Source: Macrostomum hystrix | Lineage: Eukaryota > Platyhelminthes > Macrostomidae | DNA: 64,000 nucleotides | Direction of reading: 5' to 3' | NCBI GenBank assembly: GCA_950097015.1 | Contig: CATNEN010000038.1 | Span: 25,519,001-25,583,000 of the forward strand | Shown here: in pieces, positions 36,901-47,700 of the stretch | How the letters are laid out: each line of letters starts with the position of its first letter | Position numbering within the stretch: position 1 is the stretch's first letter | Notes under the pieces: generated by a model | Database searches by the model: none | What the model saw: the letters and a program-made list of their open reading frames with translations, nothing else | What the model was told of the DNA's origin: nothing | Translations under genes and position numbers: made by a program

Positions 36901-39006
36901 CTACCCCGAAGTTTTCGTTGTCAGGCAGTGTACAGTCTCACTCCTCAATGGCGTAAATTGCACTACAAGCCTCCAAGCCTGATTTTGAGGATAATAAATA
37001 GAAATACCAACGTGGTACTTTTGGGGATAAAAATAGGCAGCGCCACAGACCTGCCTTCCAGCATTCCCACGATGCAACTTCTGGTGCCAGAGATGACCTC
37101 TTCATTGTCAAGAGCGAAAGCCGGGAAACCGATCACGGACAGAAGGCCCGCGTCAGTCTCCTTGGAGCAACTCTCCCTAGGCAGCATGCTGTGGAGCACA
37201 GCTGAGCAGTTTTGCGAATCGTCGGCCATCACGTGGACAACGGACCTGCTGCCGCCGCAGCTGCCGAACAGGTCGAGCTCAGAGACAGCTTCCAGAGCAG
37301 CTTTGGCCATGCCTATTGAGGTGGAGTTGAGCTCAGGAAGGCCGTGATTCGTCTTGTCGCCTCTCTCCCAGATTCCGTAGTCGCAAACTGTGTAGGCCGA
37401 GTCGATGTAGAATACCAGATTCTGGACGAAAGCCACTTCCTCTGTGGTGTAGACTAGCACTAGGCCTGATGCTGTCATCTGAGCCAGGGCTAAGAGAAAC
37501 AGCGCGACAGCGTCCAGCTGCAGATGGCCGTAGCTGGTGTCGCCAGTCACTGGACTCAGATTGCTGGCAGAGAACTTGCAGTGCAAAGCGTCACTCGGTT
37601 GACGGCTGTGCTTGAATCGCTCGAGCCTGTTGATTTGGGGAGGAATTAAGCTGCTGCCTGCTCCTAGCAACCAAAACAAACCTATTCCATTAGACACTGC
37701 CTCAAGAAATTTAAATTCCTGCTCAGAAAATAGCACAAATAACTAATCATAAATACTTTGACACAGAATCTCCCAGCCACTAGCCTCGAGTCCCTTCCCC
37801 TAGAATCTCCTAGCAACTGGTCTCGAATCCCTTCCCTAGAATCTCCTAGCAACTGGTCTCGAATCCCTTCCCTAGAATCTCCTAGCAACTGGTCTCGAAT
37901 CCCTTCCCCTAGAATCTCTTAGCAACTGGTCTCGAATCCCTTCCCCTAGAATCTCCTAGCAACTAGCTTGAAATCCCTTCCCTTAGAGTCTCGCAACAAT
38001 AGCCTCGAATCCATTCCCTTAGAATCTCCTAGCAACTGTTCTCGAATTCCTTTCCCTAGAATCTCCACGAATCTCCTAGCAACTGTTCTCGAATCCCTTC
38101 CCCTAGAATCTCTTAGCAACTGGTCTCGAATCCCTTCCCCTAGAATATCTTAGCAACTGGTCTCGAATCCCTTCCCCTAGAATCTCTTAGCAACTGGTCT
38201 CGAATCCCTTCCCCTAGAATCTCCTAGCAACTAGCTTGAAATCCCTTCCCTTAGAGTCTCGCAACAATAGCCTCGAATCAATTCCCTTAGAATCTCCTAG
38301 CAACTGTTCTCGAATTCCTTTCCCTAGAATCTCCACGAATCTCCTAGCAACTGTTCTCGAATCCCTTCCCCTAGAATCTCTTAGCAACTGGTCTCGAATC
38401 CCTTCCCCTAGAATATCTTAGCAACTGGTCTCGAATCCCTTCCCCTAGAATCTCTTAGCAACTGGTCTCGAATCCCTTCCCCTAGAATCTCCTAGCAACT
38501 AGCTTGAAATCCCTTCCCTTAGAGTCTCGCAACAATAGCCTCGAATCCATTCCCTTAGAATCTCCTAGCAACTGTTCTCGAATTCCTTTCCCTAGAATCT
38601 CCACGAATCTCCTAGCAACTGTTCTCGAATCCCTTCCCCTAGAATCTCCACGAATCTCCACGAATCTCCTAGCAACTAGCCTCAAATACCTTCGCTTAGA
38701 GTCTCTTAACAATAGCACTAACCTGTCGGACTGTCGCATCATACAGGCCAGCAGGCTGCGCATACATTTGACTGTTCGGCCCTCAATATCGCGCAGTCGT
38801 GCTCGATCCTGATCAGAATCGGCCACTTTTTTATAAGCCAGGGCTAGCGACCAACTACAGATTGCAGCATATGTGTTGTCACGAATGTAAGCATGATCGC
38901 TGCCTGGTGTAGATGGGACTAGACCAGTCAAGGGGTTCTGTCTCTGCAGTACTGTGTTAAGTACCAGCTGATAGTGATATTCCAGCTGTCTTGGTTTTGG
39001 CTGATC
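24963..39006 (-). CDS. PHKA: phosphorylase b kinase regulatory subunit alpha
   Basis: Minus-strand exons: 38723-39006, 37051-37626, 36472-36739, 35565-35840, 34712-35133, 34042-34121, 32028-32423, 31665-31802, 31270-31407, 30515-30764, 29915-30125, 29258-29513, 29031-29129, 28907-28932, 27730-27993, 27374-27493 and 24963-25271. Every phase matches; 1,370 aa plus an initiator. Landmarks of the alpha subunit: [119 protein letters not shown] and [12 protein letters not shown]. The subunit holds the inhibitory and calmodulin-responsive part of the hexadecameric kinase that activates glycogen phosphorylase. The C-terminus is CPLQ, a CaaX-like end as in vertebrate alpha (CAMQ, farnesylated). Unusual points: an Ala-rich central insert with RRRKS and RRRSS, a Cys-rich C-terminal insert and a short phospho-loop. 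No initiator ATG is found; the first exon begins in phase 0 after an AG acceptor. Confidence 0.95.
25344..27257. repeat. 23-bp minisatellite with 552-bp higher-order repeat
   Basis: About 83 copies of a 23-bp unit containing AGTAGATCTCCGTGAGTTCA. Variant units (for example three successive GATATCCCTG copies at 25767 and again at 26319) recur with a spacing of 552 bp, 24 units. The array fills most of the last PHKA intron. Confidence 0.95.
27258..27360 (+). mobile_element. SINE 3' fragment
   Basis: Contains GTGTGCTCAGGAGTCAGC and a terminal ATTATTATT, matching the 3' half of the SINE family at 11735 and 50340. It lies between the 23-bp array and PHKA exon 16, antisense to the gene. Confidence 0.6.
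28080..28672. repeat. 15-bp minisatellite CTTGGTGTCTGATGT
   Basis: About 39 copies of CTTGGTGTCTGATGT with variants GCCTTGG and CTAATG, in the PHKA intron between exons 14 and 15. Because 15 is divisible by 3, several frames are open; these are artefacts. Confidence 0.92.
31866..31940 (-). mobile_element. tRNA-like SINE head remnant
   Basis: On the minus strand the segment reads as a tRNA-like head with box A (TTGGCAGAGCGGTAGCG) and box B (AGCTCGAATCC) at the right spacing. Acceptor-stem ends do not pair, so it is not an intact tRNA. It lies in the PHKA intron at 31803-32027, sense to the gene. Confidence 0.5.
32815..33702. repeat. 29/30-bp minisatellite
   Basis: About 30 copies of a unit containing GAGAGGGGTTGGCGTATCTT followed by GAACTGAGCG, with variants (GTATCTTGTCTTAGCG, GTTTCTTG). 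It lies in the PHKA intron at 32424-34041. Confidence 0.92.
34265..34565. repeat. about 20-bp degenerate repeat GCGTTTGAGTCGTTAGAGAA
   Basis: About 12 to 14 irregular copies built on GCGTTTGAGTCGTTAGAGAA, in the PHKA intron between exons 5 and 6. Its reverse complement matches the array in the HDAC6 intron at 62515-63775. Confidence 0.75.
35185..35562. repeat. 25-bp minisatellite of three palindromic hexamers
   Basis: About 13 copies of a 25-bp unit containing CAGCTGACAGTGTCAGTACT and AGTGT. Each unit includes the palindromes CAGCTG, AGTACT and ACTAGT. It ends directly at the donor of PHKA exon 4. Confidence 0.9.
35985..36345 (-). mobile_element. SINE, second family
   Basis: On the minus strand it contains the tRNA-like box-B segment AGCTCGATTCCGCGG, the GC-rich block, TGTGTGCTCAGGAGTCAGCG, CTAGTGTCACCAAATG and an ATAATA-type tail. 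It is close to full length, in the PHKA intron 35841-36471, sense to the gene. Confidence 0.72.
36838..36985 (-). mobile_element. SINE fragment, second family
   Basis: A diverged, internally deleted copy: CCTCCAAGCC, GTAGATGTACGCACC and GGGATCAGC-type segments align with the neighbouring copy at 35985-36345. It lies in the PHKA intron between exons 2 and 3. Confidence 0.5.
37770..38695. repeat. 36/37-bp minisatellite with 268-bp higher-order repeat
   Basis: Units contain CCCTAGAATCTCCTAGCAAC and TGGTCTCGAATC. A longer block beginning near 37968 recurs at 38236 and 38504, exactly 268 bp apart, almost unchanged. The array fills the first PHKA intron. Confidence 0.92.
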
Positions 39007-40445
39007 CTGAAATTTTTTTTTGTTTTTTTCAATATTAAAAGTTATTTCTAAGTTGATTTTAAGTCTTACATAGCTGATTGAATTTTGCCCAACATTTCCT
39101 CTAAATAGAAGTTTTGTTCAATAAAATTTGTAATCAACAATGGCAAGTTTGATAAATTAAAATAAAACCTTTAGTCCTAAGTTTCTAAAAGGCAAAATAA
39201 GCAAAACTTTCAGAAGCTAATCATGAATCTCAGATTTTTTGAAACAATTTTTTACTAATTATACAAAATAGTTAAAATTAGTGTTGTGTATAGCAAAATA
39301 TTTTGTTTAATTCAAACTTCAAAAAAAATTCGTTTGTAAATTAGGAAATAGCTATAAAAAGGAAAAAATTGACAAATGATCTACAAATGATCAATTTATA
39401 AACAATTTTATAAATACAATTTTAACAGTAGATATATATATATCTAAAGTACCAATAGATATATATATATATGACTGTATATATACATTTACTGGGTATT
39501 TACACTAGAATCCAAATCTCAAAACTAAATAAAGAAAAATAAGACAATCAGATAACAAAAAACACACTGAACCTATACTTTGAAAGATTTATAATTATTT
39601 TATTTAAAACTATGCTTAAACACTTAAAAGGTTTTGACCTATTTAGCTGTCTCTTGCTAATCCCTTTGAAGCTTGCTAACTAACCTCCAAAAGTAAAAAA
39701 GCAAAAGGTTTTTGTTTCGAGAACTTTTTTTTCAAACGATTATAGCACTGTTTATTTTATTTTGACTTAGACACAATATATAGTAATTTTATACACATCT
39801 TGTTTGATGGAAATGCTATTCGAACTGGTTATGGCTATTCGAATGGTTAGGCCCTATTCGATTTTTTGATTAGAATAACAATTCTTCGAGTAAATTTGCG
39901 ATTACTAATGTGGGGATTCACTACTAAAAGAGAAGCTGGGCATATAAACATGAATGGAACTAAATCTGTGTGAACACTGCCAGTGATTGATGATAGACAC
40001 TCGAGAACAAATTCTTGAAGTAAAATAGAAAAAAAAGAGGAAAAAACTAATCCTGTTCCTGACATAAACTGACTGTTTAAGAATACTTGATTGCCATTTG
40101 TCGGCATTAGAGTCCTAACTTAGCATTCTATTTCTATTGCTTCCAATGCAAATATTGACGATTAAAAAGCACATGCTGCCGTTCTGTTCATTCATTTGTT
40201 TCGTAGAAACACGGAAACAATCGAGCACGTGGTTTTTAATTAAAAGAGGTAGTATAACAAAAGTTTACTACGGCGCAGGAAGAAAACTATTTATTAATGC
40301 TGATTTTACACGTCATATAGACAACAACAAAAAGCGGCAATAATCCTTGTGAAGATTTTCACATTTCTGAGGTTTTCGACACATTCAATTTATACGTCTT
40401 AGTCATATAGCACCAATAAAAATAGCCGTTGTTCAGACAAGGACT
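39007..40445. other. AT-rich intergenic sequence upstream of PHKA
   Basis: No convincing exon. An (AT)n-like stretch near 39430-39475 is the only simple feature. I searched it for a first PHKA exon with a phase-0 donor and found none. Confidence 0.45.
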
Positions 40446-40449
40446 ACTG

Positions 40450-40890
40450 TAGTACTGTGAGATAATGAGGGAGATGATGAGGATGAGAGATAAAGAGATG
40501 AGAGAGGGAAGAGATGAGGCAGCGGAGAGATGAGACTTAGAAGAGATGAGACAACATTGGACAGATGAGACGGGAGAAATGAGAGAGGGAAGAGATAAGA
40601 CAGGGAAGCGATGCGGCAGGGGAGAGATGAGACAGGGAAGAGATGAGAGAGGGAAGGGATGAGACAGGGGAGAGATGAGACATGGGAGAGATGAGACACA
40701 GGACAGATGAGACAGGGGAGAGATGAGACAGGAAAGAGATGATGAGACAGGAAAGAGATGAGAGAGGGAAGAGATAAAACCCGGGATGGACGGGACTGAG
40801 ACAGAGATGAGATGAGACGGGAGAGAGACGGGGGATGAAAGAGTCTATAGCTCCATCTCCAGATGAGAGAGAGATAGACAGGGAAAATAT
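40450..40890. repeat. 16-bp GA-rich minisatellite GAGATGAGACAGGGGA
   Basis: About 25 degenerate copies of GAGATGAGACAGGGGA. It is the same family as the array at 7625-8245, whose edges carry this form. Confidence 0.85.
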
Positions 40891-41324
40891 GAGACTATGA
40901 GGTTGGAAGGGGCAACGAGCCGTAGTTGGGAGCTTCGAGGGCTGGAGTTTGCCGACCCATGAACTATACGATCTTTCGAATCTTCGCGGCGACGCAAAAT
41001 TACATGGCAACCATTTGGAATGTCACTTATAAAAATAAACTTAAATCTTCTAAACGAGCGAGCAAAAAACTCGGCACATGCAAATATACGGAGTCTTTCC
41101 GTACGGTGCAGTGCAATTTTTTTCTCATTCGATTCATTCGAACTTCTCTTAAACCAATCGTTGCGAGACTCGTTGGGCTAAATTGAAGAATGCAATTGAT
41201 TCGAAATCACAACCAAAATTATAATGTAGACTAATTATAGAGTTCAGGATTAAAAGCTAACATTTTTCTGACTTCAACAGTTTCGGTCATGCTTGATTAT
41301 AAATTTATATTTTTAGAATCAGAT

Positions 41325-41956
41325 ATAGAATGTCCTGTCCTGTGTCACTGTCACTCCTGTTTGTCAAAGGATGTTCTGTCCTGTACGTGTCACTGTCACT
41401 CCTGTTTTTCATAGGATGTTCTGTCCTGTGTCACCATCACTCCTGTTTGTCAAAGGATGTTCTGTCCTGTGTCACCATCACTCCTGTTTGTCAAAGGATG
41501 TTCTGTCCTGTGTCAGTGTCACTCCTGTTAGGCATAGAATATCCTATCCTGTCTCAGTGTCACTCATGTTAGTCATAGGATGTCCTGTCCTGTCTCAGTG
41601 TCACTCATGTTAGTCAAAGAATATCCCGTCCTGTGTCACTGTCACTCATGTTAGTCAAAGAATATCCCGTCCTGTCTCAGTGTCACTCATTAGTCAAAGA
41701 ATATCCCGTCCTGTCTCAGTGTCACTCATTAGTCAAAGAATATCCCGTCCTGTCTCAGTGTCACTCATGTTAGTCAAAGAATATCCCGTCCTGTCTCAAT
41801 GTCACTCATGTTAGTCATGGAATATCCCGTCCTGTGTCACTGTCACTCCTATTAGTCATAGGATGTCCTGTACTGTTTCAGTGTCACTCCTATTAGTCAT
41901 AGGATGTCCTGTCCTGTCTCAGTGTCACTCATGTTAGTCAAAGAATATCCCGTCCT
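41325..41956. repeat. 41-bp minisatellite
   Basis: About 15 copies of a 41-bp unit containing AGAATATCCCGTCCTGTCTC and AGTGTCACTCATGTTAGTCA, with 37- and 41-bp variants. It abuts a SINE at its right edge. Confidence 0.9.
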
Positions 41957-42300
41957 GGCACAACATTTAATGACACTAGACCCGCAGCCAGCGAGGAGGC
42001 AATTCTGCCCATTTCGCTGACTCCTGAGCACACACGCACACAGGTACTGTACGCAGGCTCCCTCAGGCGTGTACATCTGCCCTGACTTTCTTAATTGTCA
42101 GGCAGTGTACACTCTCACTGTACAGCTCGGAGGTTGGCCCTCAAGGACGTAAATGGCACGAAAGCCTCCAAGCTTTTTCTCCGCGGCTGCGTGGTCTCCG
42201 CGATATGGCCTCACCGCGGAATCGAGCTCAGGGACCTTGGTGCGAGTGACAAACGCTTTAGACCCTCTGCCACTCAGCTATGCGGTTTAATCAGAATATG
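41957..42300 (-). mobile_element. SINE, second family, best-preserved tRNA-like head
   Basis: The minus strand begins with a tRNA-like head: box A in TAGCTGAGTGG, then GCACCAAGGTCCCTGAGC and box B CTCGATTCC. The GC-rich block, CTCAGGAGTCAGCG and CTAGTGTCATTAAATG follow. It directly abuts the 41-bp array. Confidence 0.75.
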
Positions 42301-44320
42301 TTTTATCAAAACCAACAAATGTGCCCTAAAAATGATTGGATTTATTGGATTTCAGGAAGCAAACTATTTTTTTGTATTTCTTTCTTAGTGAATTCCCCAA
42401 AATTTTTTAGATTCGATTCACTAATGCATACAGACTAATAAGTATGAAGTTTAAAAATTGAAGCAGCAAAATTAGATCAACATTATTTAAAATCGTATCC
42501 TTATGGCCTAAATAATGTCAGTTAAGCAAATAAGATGACTGTGCAGGGCTGTCATGCTGTACCTGATTTTACTGATTTTGCAGGAAGCATTTGATGCCCA
42601 ACAAGCCTGTTAACAAATTCACAATCACTGACTTGACAACGGGCTATTGTGTTGAGAGTTTAATTTGATTGTTTACAGACATATCTCGATGACCTTTTTA
42701 AAGTAAAGTATTGTTTAATTTATTTAAATAATGAAACACTGAATAATTAGGACACTTTTTTATTTTGAATTCCCGCCACTTTTTCTCACGCGCTAGCTAT
42801 TTGTCGTAACCTCACGCAGCGCTCGTTGTTCGTTGTATGCGCACCCAAGCCGGACATGCACCCACCCCAATTTTGGTATATATATACAGAGAATAATATA
42901 ATGCGATTTGGACCCGTTAACACTGGTTAACCCCGTTAACACTGGTTAACCCTGTTACCCCTGTTGGACCTGCTTTACGTTCTATACGTTCTCAACGTTT
43001 TGCTCTACGAAATATAAGCGATTCCACTTCCTACCTCTTTCCCTGTTTCGATATTAAAATAAACCGAGTTCCTTAGTTATTTTCCTATTAAGAGAAAACA
43101 ATTAGATACCTTTGCCTTCCCAATCATCTCCCAAAGATATCTCGTCGGCCTTCTTTACCCGAAGTCACCCTATTATATGATCCCTTTGAAATCCCAAATA
43201 TAAAGTCGTAAAATCCCATCTAAAGTCTATCTGAAGTCCACCTAAAGTTCCCTAAATACCCCCTGAAGTCTCAAAACTCCGCCTTTATCCCCCTATTGAA
43301 ACTGTACTAATTCCGGACCCCATAGAAGAAAGTGAGATTGCGAAGGACGTTCACCAGGCAACTTCGATCCATCCTGATACGCCCCACGGACTGTGTGCCC
43401 CAGATCAGTGACCTTAGCCCTCGTGCCAGCAGCAGTAAATTCCGCTCCCATTGTGTGGAAAATACCTATTCTCACGCTCATAACTTACGCTACCATCCCC
43501 CCCAAATACTCAGCTAACCAATCCCAAATCCAACAAATAGAGAGAGCGAGCTGAGAGGTCTGCTACAATAATAATGTGAAAATTAATCTAGAGCTTATCT
43601 GACCCTGGATGGCCGTGTAGAAACTACTGAGCTACGTGAAATACAGTTTAACAAAAAAAAACAAAAAAATATTAACAAACGTTATCAGCATTATCAATGC
43701 ATCTTACGCATTCAATGAGCACTAAATGTAGGCTCGTTTGTACATATCTGAAACCAAGGAAAGAAATAATATAGTGTTCTATTTTACTGTCACTCCGCGA
43801 ACGTTCTAGATACGAATATTACAGTAAAACTATTACGTCTGTGAATCATAAGTAGTGCTGTTTCTAAGATTACCAAAATATGAAAGTAGGATTTAATGGC
43901 GTAAGATACACACGGGAAACAGCAAAACCTACAATTAATGGGAAAAAGGCACAAAAATAACTCAAACGGTTTACACAATCAGAAAATTAAACTAAAAAAC
44001 TAAACCTAAAGTCGTTTCTAAATCTTAACTAAATCAGTTGAACGTGCATGTTATTCATTGGAAAAATTATTTATTAGCAACTTGTGGACGGAACAAAAGT
44101 AAGAAAAGCAATAATAAGGCCTCGAAAAAGCAACAAAAGAAATAAATACATACGAGTAAGAAAAAGCATTAAAATTGGAGCAAAACAATTATAAATTATT
44201 CTTTTGAAATCTGTGCGTTTGTGACATTATCTAAGAAGCAACTGTTCTCAAACGACTTTGAGCTGCTGCTTAAATAGTACTGGACCAGAACAGCGAATGC
44301 AAACAGCTTTGGAATGGATC
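42301..44320. other. intergenic between TTLL5 and PHKA, no gene seen
   Basis: AT-rich. Near 42915-42960 a short direct repeat, GTTAACACTGGTTAACCC, occurs about three times. Minus-strand AATAAA signals near 44066-44075 could end the TTLL5 transcript. No exon was recognised. Confidence 0.4.
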
Positions 44321-44324
44321 AATG

Positions 44325-44637
44325 ACCTGACTCTCACCCTGAGACAATGTGACTCCCTCCATGAGACAATCTGACTCTCACCCTCAGACAATCTGACTCT
44401 CACCATGAGACAATCTGACTCTCACCTTGAGACAATCTGACTCTCAGCATGAGACAATCTGACTCTCACCATGAGACAATCTGACTCTCACCCTCAGACA
44501 ATCAGACTTTCACAATGAGACAATCTGACTCTCACCATGAGACAATCTGACTCTCAGCATGAGACAAGCTGACTCTCACCATGAGACAATCTGACTCTCA
44601 CCATGAGACAATCTGACTCTCAGCATGAGACGATTAG
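44325..44637. repeat. 22-bp minisatellite CTGACTCTCACCATGAGACA
   Basis: About 13 copies of a 22-bp unit containing CTGACTCTCACCATGAGACA. It is probably in the 3' UTR or downstream flank of TTLL5, about 120 bp past the stop codon. Confidence 0.9.
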
Positions 44638-44757
44638 AGAAGCTACAAATGGCTGAACTCTGACCAGCCTGTTCTGGTCCAATGTCAAGTAGAGCACAGT
44701 GCAGAGTGAAGCTAGTGTATCAGATGAAATCCGAGTAATTAAGATCCGACAATACAA

Positions 44758-47700
44758 TCATCTAGTCGCCTTCAGACTGAGAAAATCGTCGCCACCGCCG
44801 AGTATTTGACGATTGGCCGCGTTGTCAGCACTGCCTGGACGTGGGCCTCCGCCTCCGCCACCGCTGCCTCCGCCTCCGCCACTCTGATTGGCCAGAGCGG
44901 CGCTGACTCGGTACGCAGCAAACTGGCGACTCTGCTGCCGCATCGCCAGGCGCTGAAGAGCTTCGTTCAATGCCGCCTCATCGTAGGCCGTCAGCGAGCG
45001 AATATTGCCACCGGAGCCTACCGTCGAGAACGAGGACATGGCAGCGCTGCCGACGCCACCACCGCCACCACCGCCGTTAACGCCAACTCGACTAGCAGAT
45101 GGTCGACTAAGATGGCCGCCTACAGTACGTGGAACCGTGGAACGATGCCGAGAGAGTGAGTAATCAGGAGAGAGTGAGCAATCAGGAGTGGGTGAGCAAT
45201 CAGGAGTGAGTGAGCAATCAGGAGAGAGTGAGCCATCAGGAGAGAGTGAGCAATCAGGAGAGAGTGAGCAATCAGGAGTGAGTGAGCAATCAGGAGAGAG
45301 TGAGCCATCAGGAGAGAGTGAGCAATCAGGAGAGAGTGAGCAATCAGGAGAGAGTGAGCAATCAGGAGAGAGTGAGCAATCAGGTAAGAGTGAGCAATCA
45401 GGAGAGAGTGAGCAATCAGGAGAGAGTGAGCAATCAGGAGAGAGTGAGCAATCAGGAGAGAGTGAGCAATCAGGAGAGAGTGAGCAATCAGGAGAGAGTA
45501 AGCAATCAGGAGAGAGTGAGCAATCAGGAGAGAGTGGGCAATCAGGAGAGAGTGAGCAATCAGGAGAGAGTAAGCAATCAGGAGAGAGTGAGCAATCAGG
45601 AGAGAGTGAGCAATCAGGTAAGAGTAAGCAATCAGGAGAGAGTGAGCAATCAGGAGAGAGTGAGCAATCAGGAGAGAGTGAGCAATCAGGAGAGAGTGAG
45701 CAATCAGGAGTGGGTGAGCAATCAGGAGAGAGTAAGCAATCAGGAGAGAGTGAGCAATCAGGAGAGAGTGAGCAATCAGGAGAGAGTAAGCAATCAGGAG
45801 AGAGTGAGCAATCAGGAGAGAGTAAGCAATCAGGAGAGAGTGAGCAATCAGGAGAGAGTGAGCAATCAGGAGAGAGTGAGCAATCAGGTAAGAGTAAGCA
45901 ATCAGGAGAGAGTGAGCAGTCAGGAGAGAGTAAGCAATCAGGAGAGAGTGAGCAATCAGGAGAGAGTGAGCAATCAGGAGAGAGTGAGCAATCAGGTAAG
46001 AGTAAGCAATCAGGAGAGAGTGAGCAATCAGGAGAGAGTGAGCAATCAGGTAAGAGTAAGCAATCAGGAGAGAGTGAGCAATCAGGAGAGAGTGAGCAAT
46101 CAGGAGAGAGTGAGCAATCAGGAGAGAGTGAGCCATCAGGAGAGAGTGAGCAATCAGGAGTGAGTGAGCAATCAGGAGAGAGTGAGCAATCAGGAGAGAG
46201 TGAGCAATCAGGAGAGAGTGAGCAATCAGGAGAGAGTGAGCAATCAGGAGAGAGTGAGCAATCAGGAGAGAGTGAGCAATCAGGTAAGAGTGAGCAATCA
46301 GGAGAGAGTGAGCAATCAGGAGAGAGTGAGCAATCAGGAGAGAGTGAGCAATCAGGAGAGAGTGAGCAATCAGGAGAGAGTGAGCAATCAGGAGAGAGTG
46401 AGCAATCAGGAGAGAGTGGGCAATCAGGAGAGAGTGAGCAATCAGGAGAGAGTGAGCAATCAGGAGAGAGTGGGCAATCAGGAGAGAGTGAGCAATCAGG
46501 AGAGAGTGAGCAATCAGGAGAGAGTGGGCAATCAGGAGAGAGTGAGCAATCAGGAGAGAGTGAGCAATCAGGAGAGAGTGGGCAATCAGGAGAGAGTGAG
46601 CAATCAGGAGAGAGTGAGCAATCAGGAGAGAGTGAGCAATCAGGAGAGAGTGAGCAATCAGGAGAGAGTGAGCAATCAGGAGAGAGTGAATAAAGCCGAG
46701 TCTCACCTGAAGCGCTGGACGGCCTTTTGAGTCCAGGCGAAGCTGAGTAGACCTGAACAGCTGTGCGAAACGAGCTGCCAATTAAGTCGGAGCCCGATGG
46801 TCCGATTCCGGTTCCGCCACCGCTGTCTCGCCTCTCCCGCGGCGCCCGGTTGTGATTAGAAGAGGCTCCGGAAACTGAACCGGATCCGGATGCAGCCGCG
46901 GTGGCAGCGGCGGCAGCTGCTGGCGAAGCGATGAAAACACCCGCCGACTTGTTCACTCTCGTGTAAGAGGTGAGCAGTGATTCCAGTTGGGCCTCCTCGG
47001 CTAGTCGCAGGAAACTGGTGAACTGCGGCTCAGTCACCCCAGCTGGTCCGTCAGCTGTGAACATAGGTTGCAGTCATATTACATTTTCTGCATGCTGAGC
47101 TACTTTAAGTAGGTAGACAAAAAATCGAAAAAGTGAAATAGATGCTGACAGGCATTGTCTCACCATCCTGCTGCACCCGCATGGCTTCAGTGTCCTTGGC
47201 GTAGGATCGCACAAAGTCTGCCAGCATATTGGCCAATATTCGCTGCCTCTGTCGAAGGCCCAGCCGACGACTCGGGCCGGCAATTTTGGCTCCGGCGGCG
47301 CGACGCAGAAATCGAAGCACCAAATCTAGCTGCTCGTTGGCCAGTCGCTCGGCAGAATCGGCCGCGTTTTCATCGTCCGGCGTTGCCACTGGGGGTGGCA
47401 GTTGATGATCAGCCAGCAGGCGGCGTTGAACCCTCGTCAGATAGGCTGCGAATGCTTGACGAGCCTGAAGATGGTCCAGATCACTCAGAAGATGTCAATC
47501 GTATTACTAATTACGAGCAAGTAGTACATGACGTACGCCAAAATGTACTAAAATAAAAGACACTGAAGCACTGGAAGACACTGAAGCACTGGAAGACACT
47601 GAAGCACTGGAAGACACTGAAGCACTGGAAGACACTGAAGGACTGGAAGACACTGAAGGACTGGAAGACACTGAAGCACTGGAAGACACTGAAGGACTGG

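Noticed and set aside
45120-46781. 553-aa SLLIAH frame and plus-strand SGESEQ and VSNQER frames
   Set aside because: They are other frames of the 18-bp array in TTLL5 intron 6. Only the SLSPDC frame joins known TTLL5 exons on both sides.
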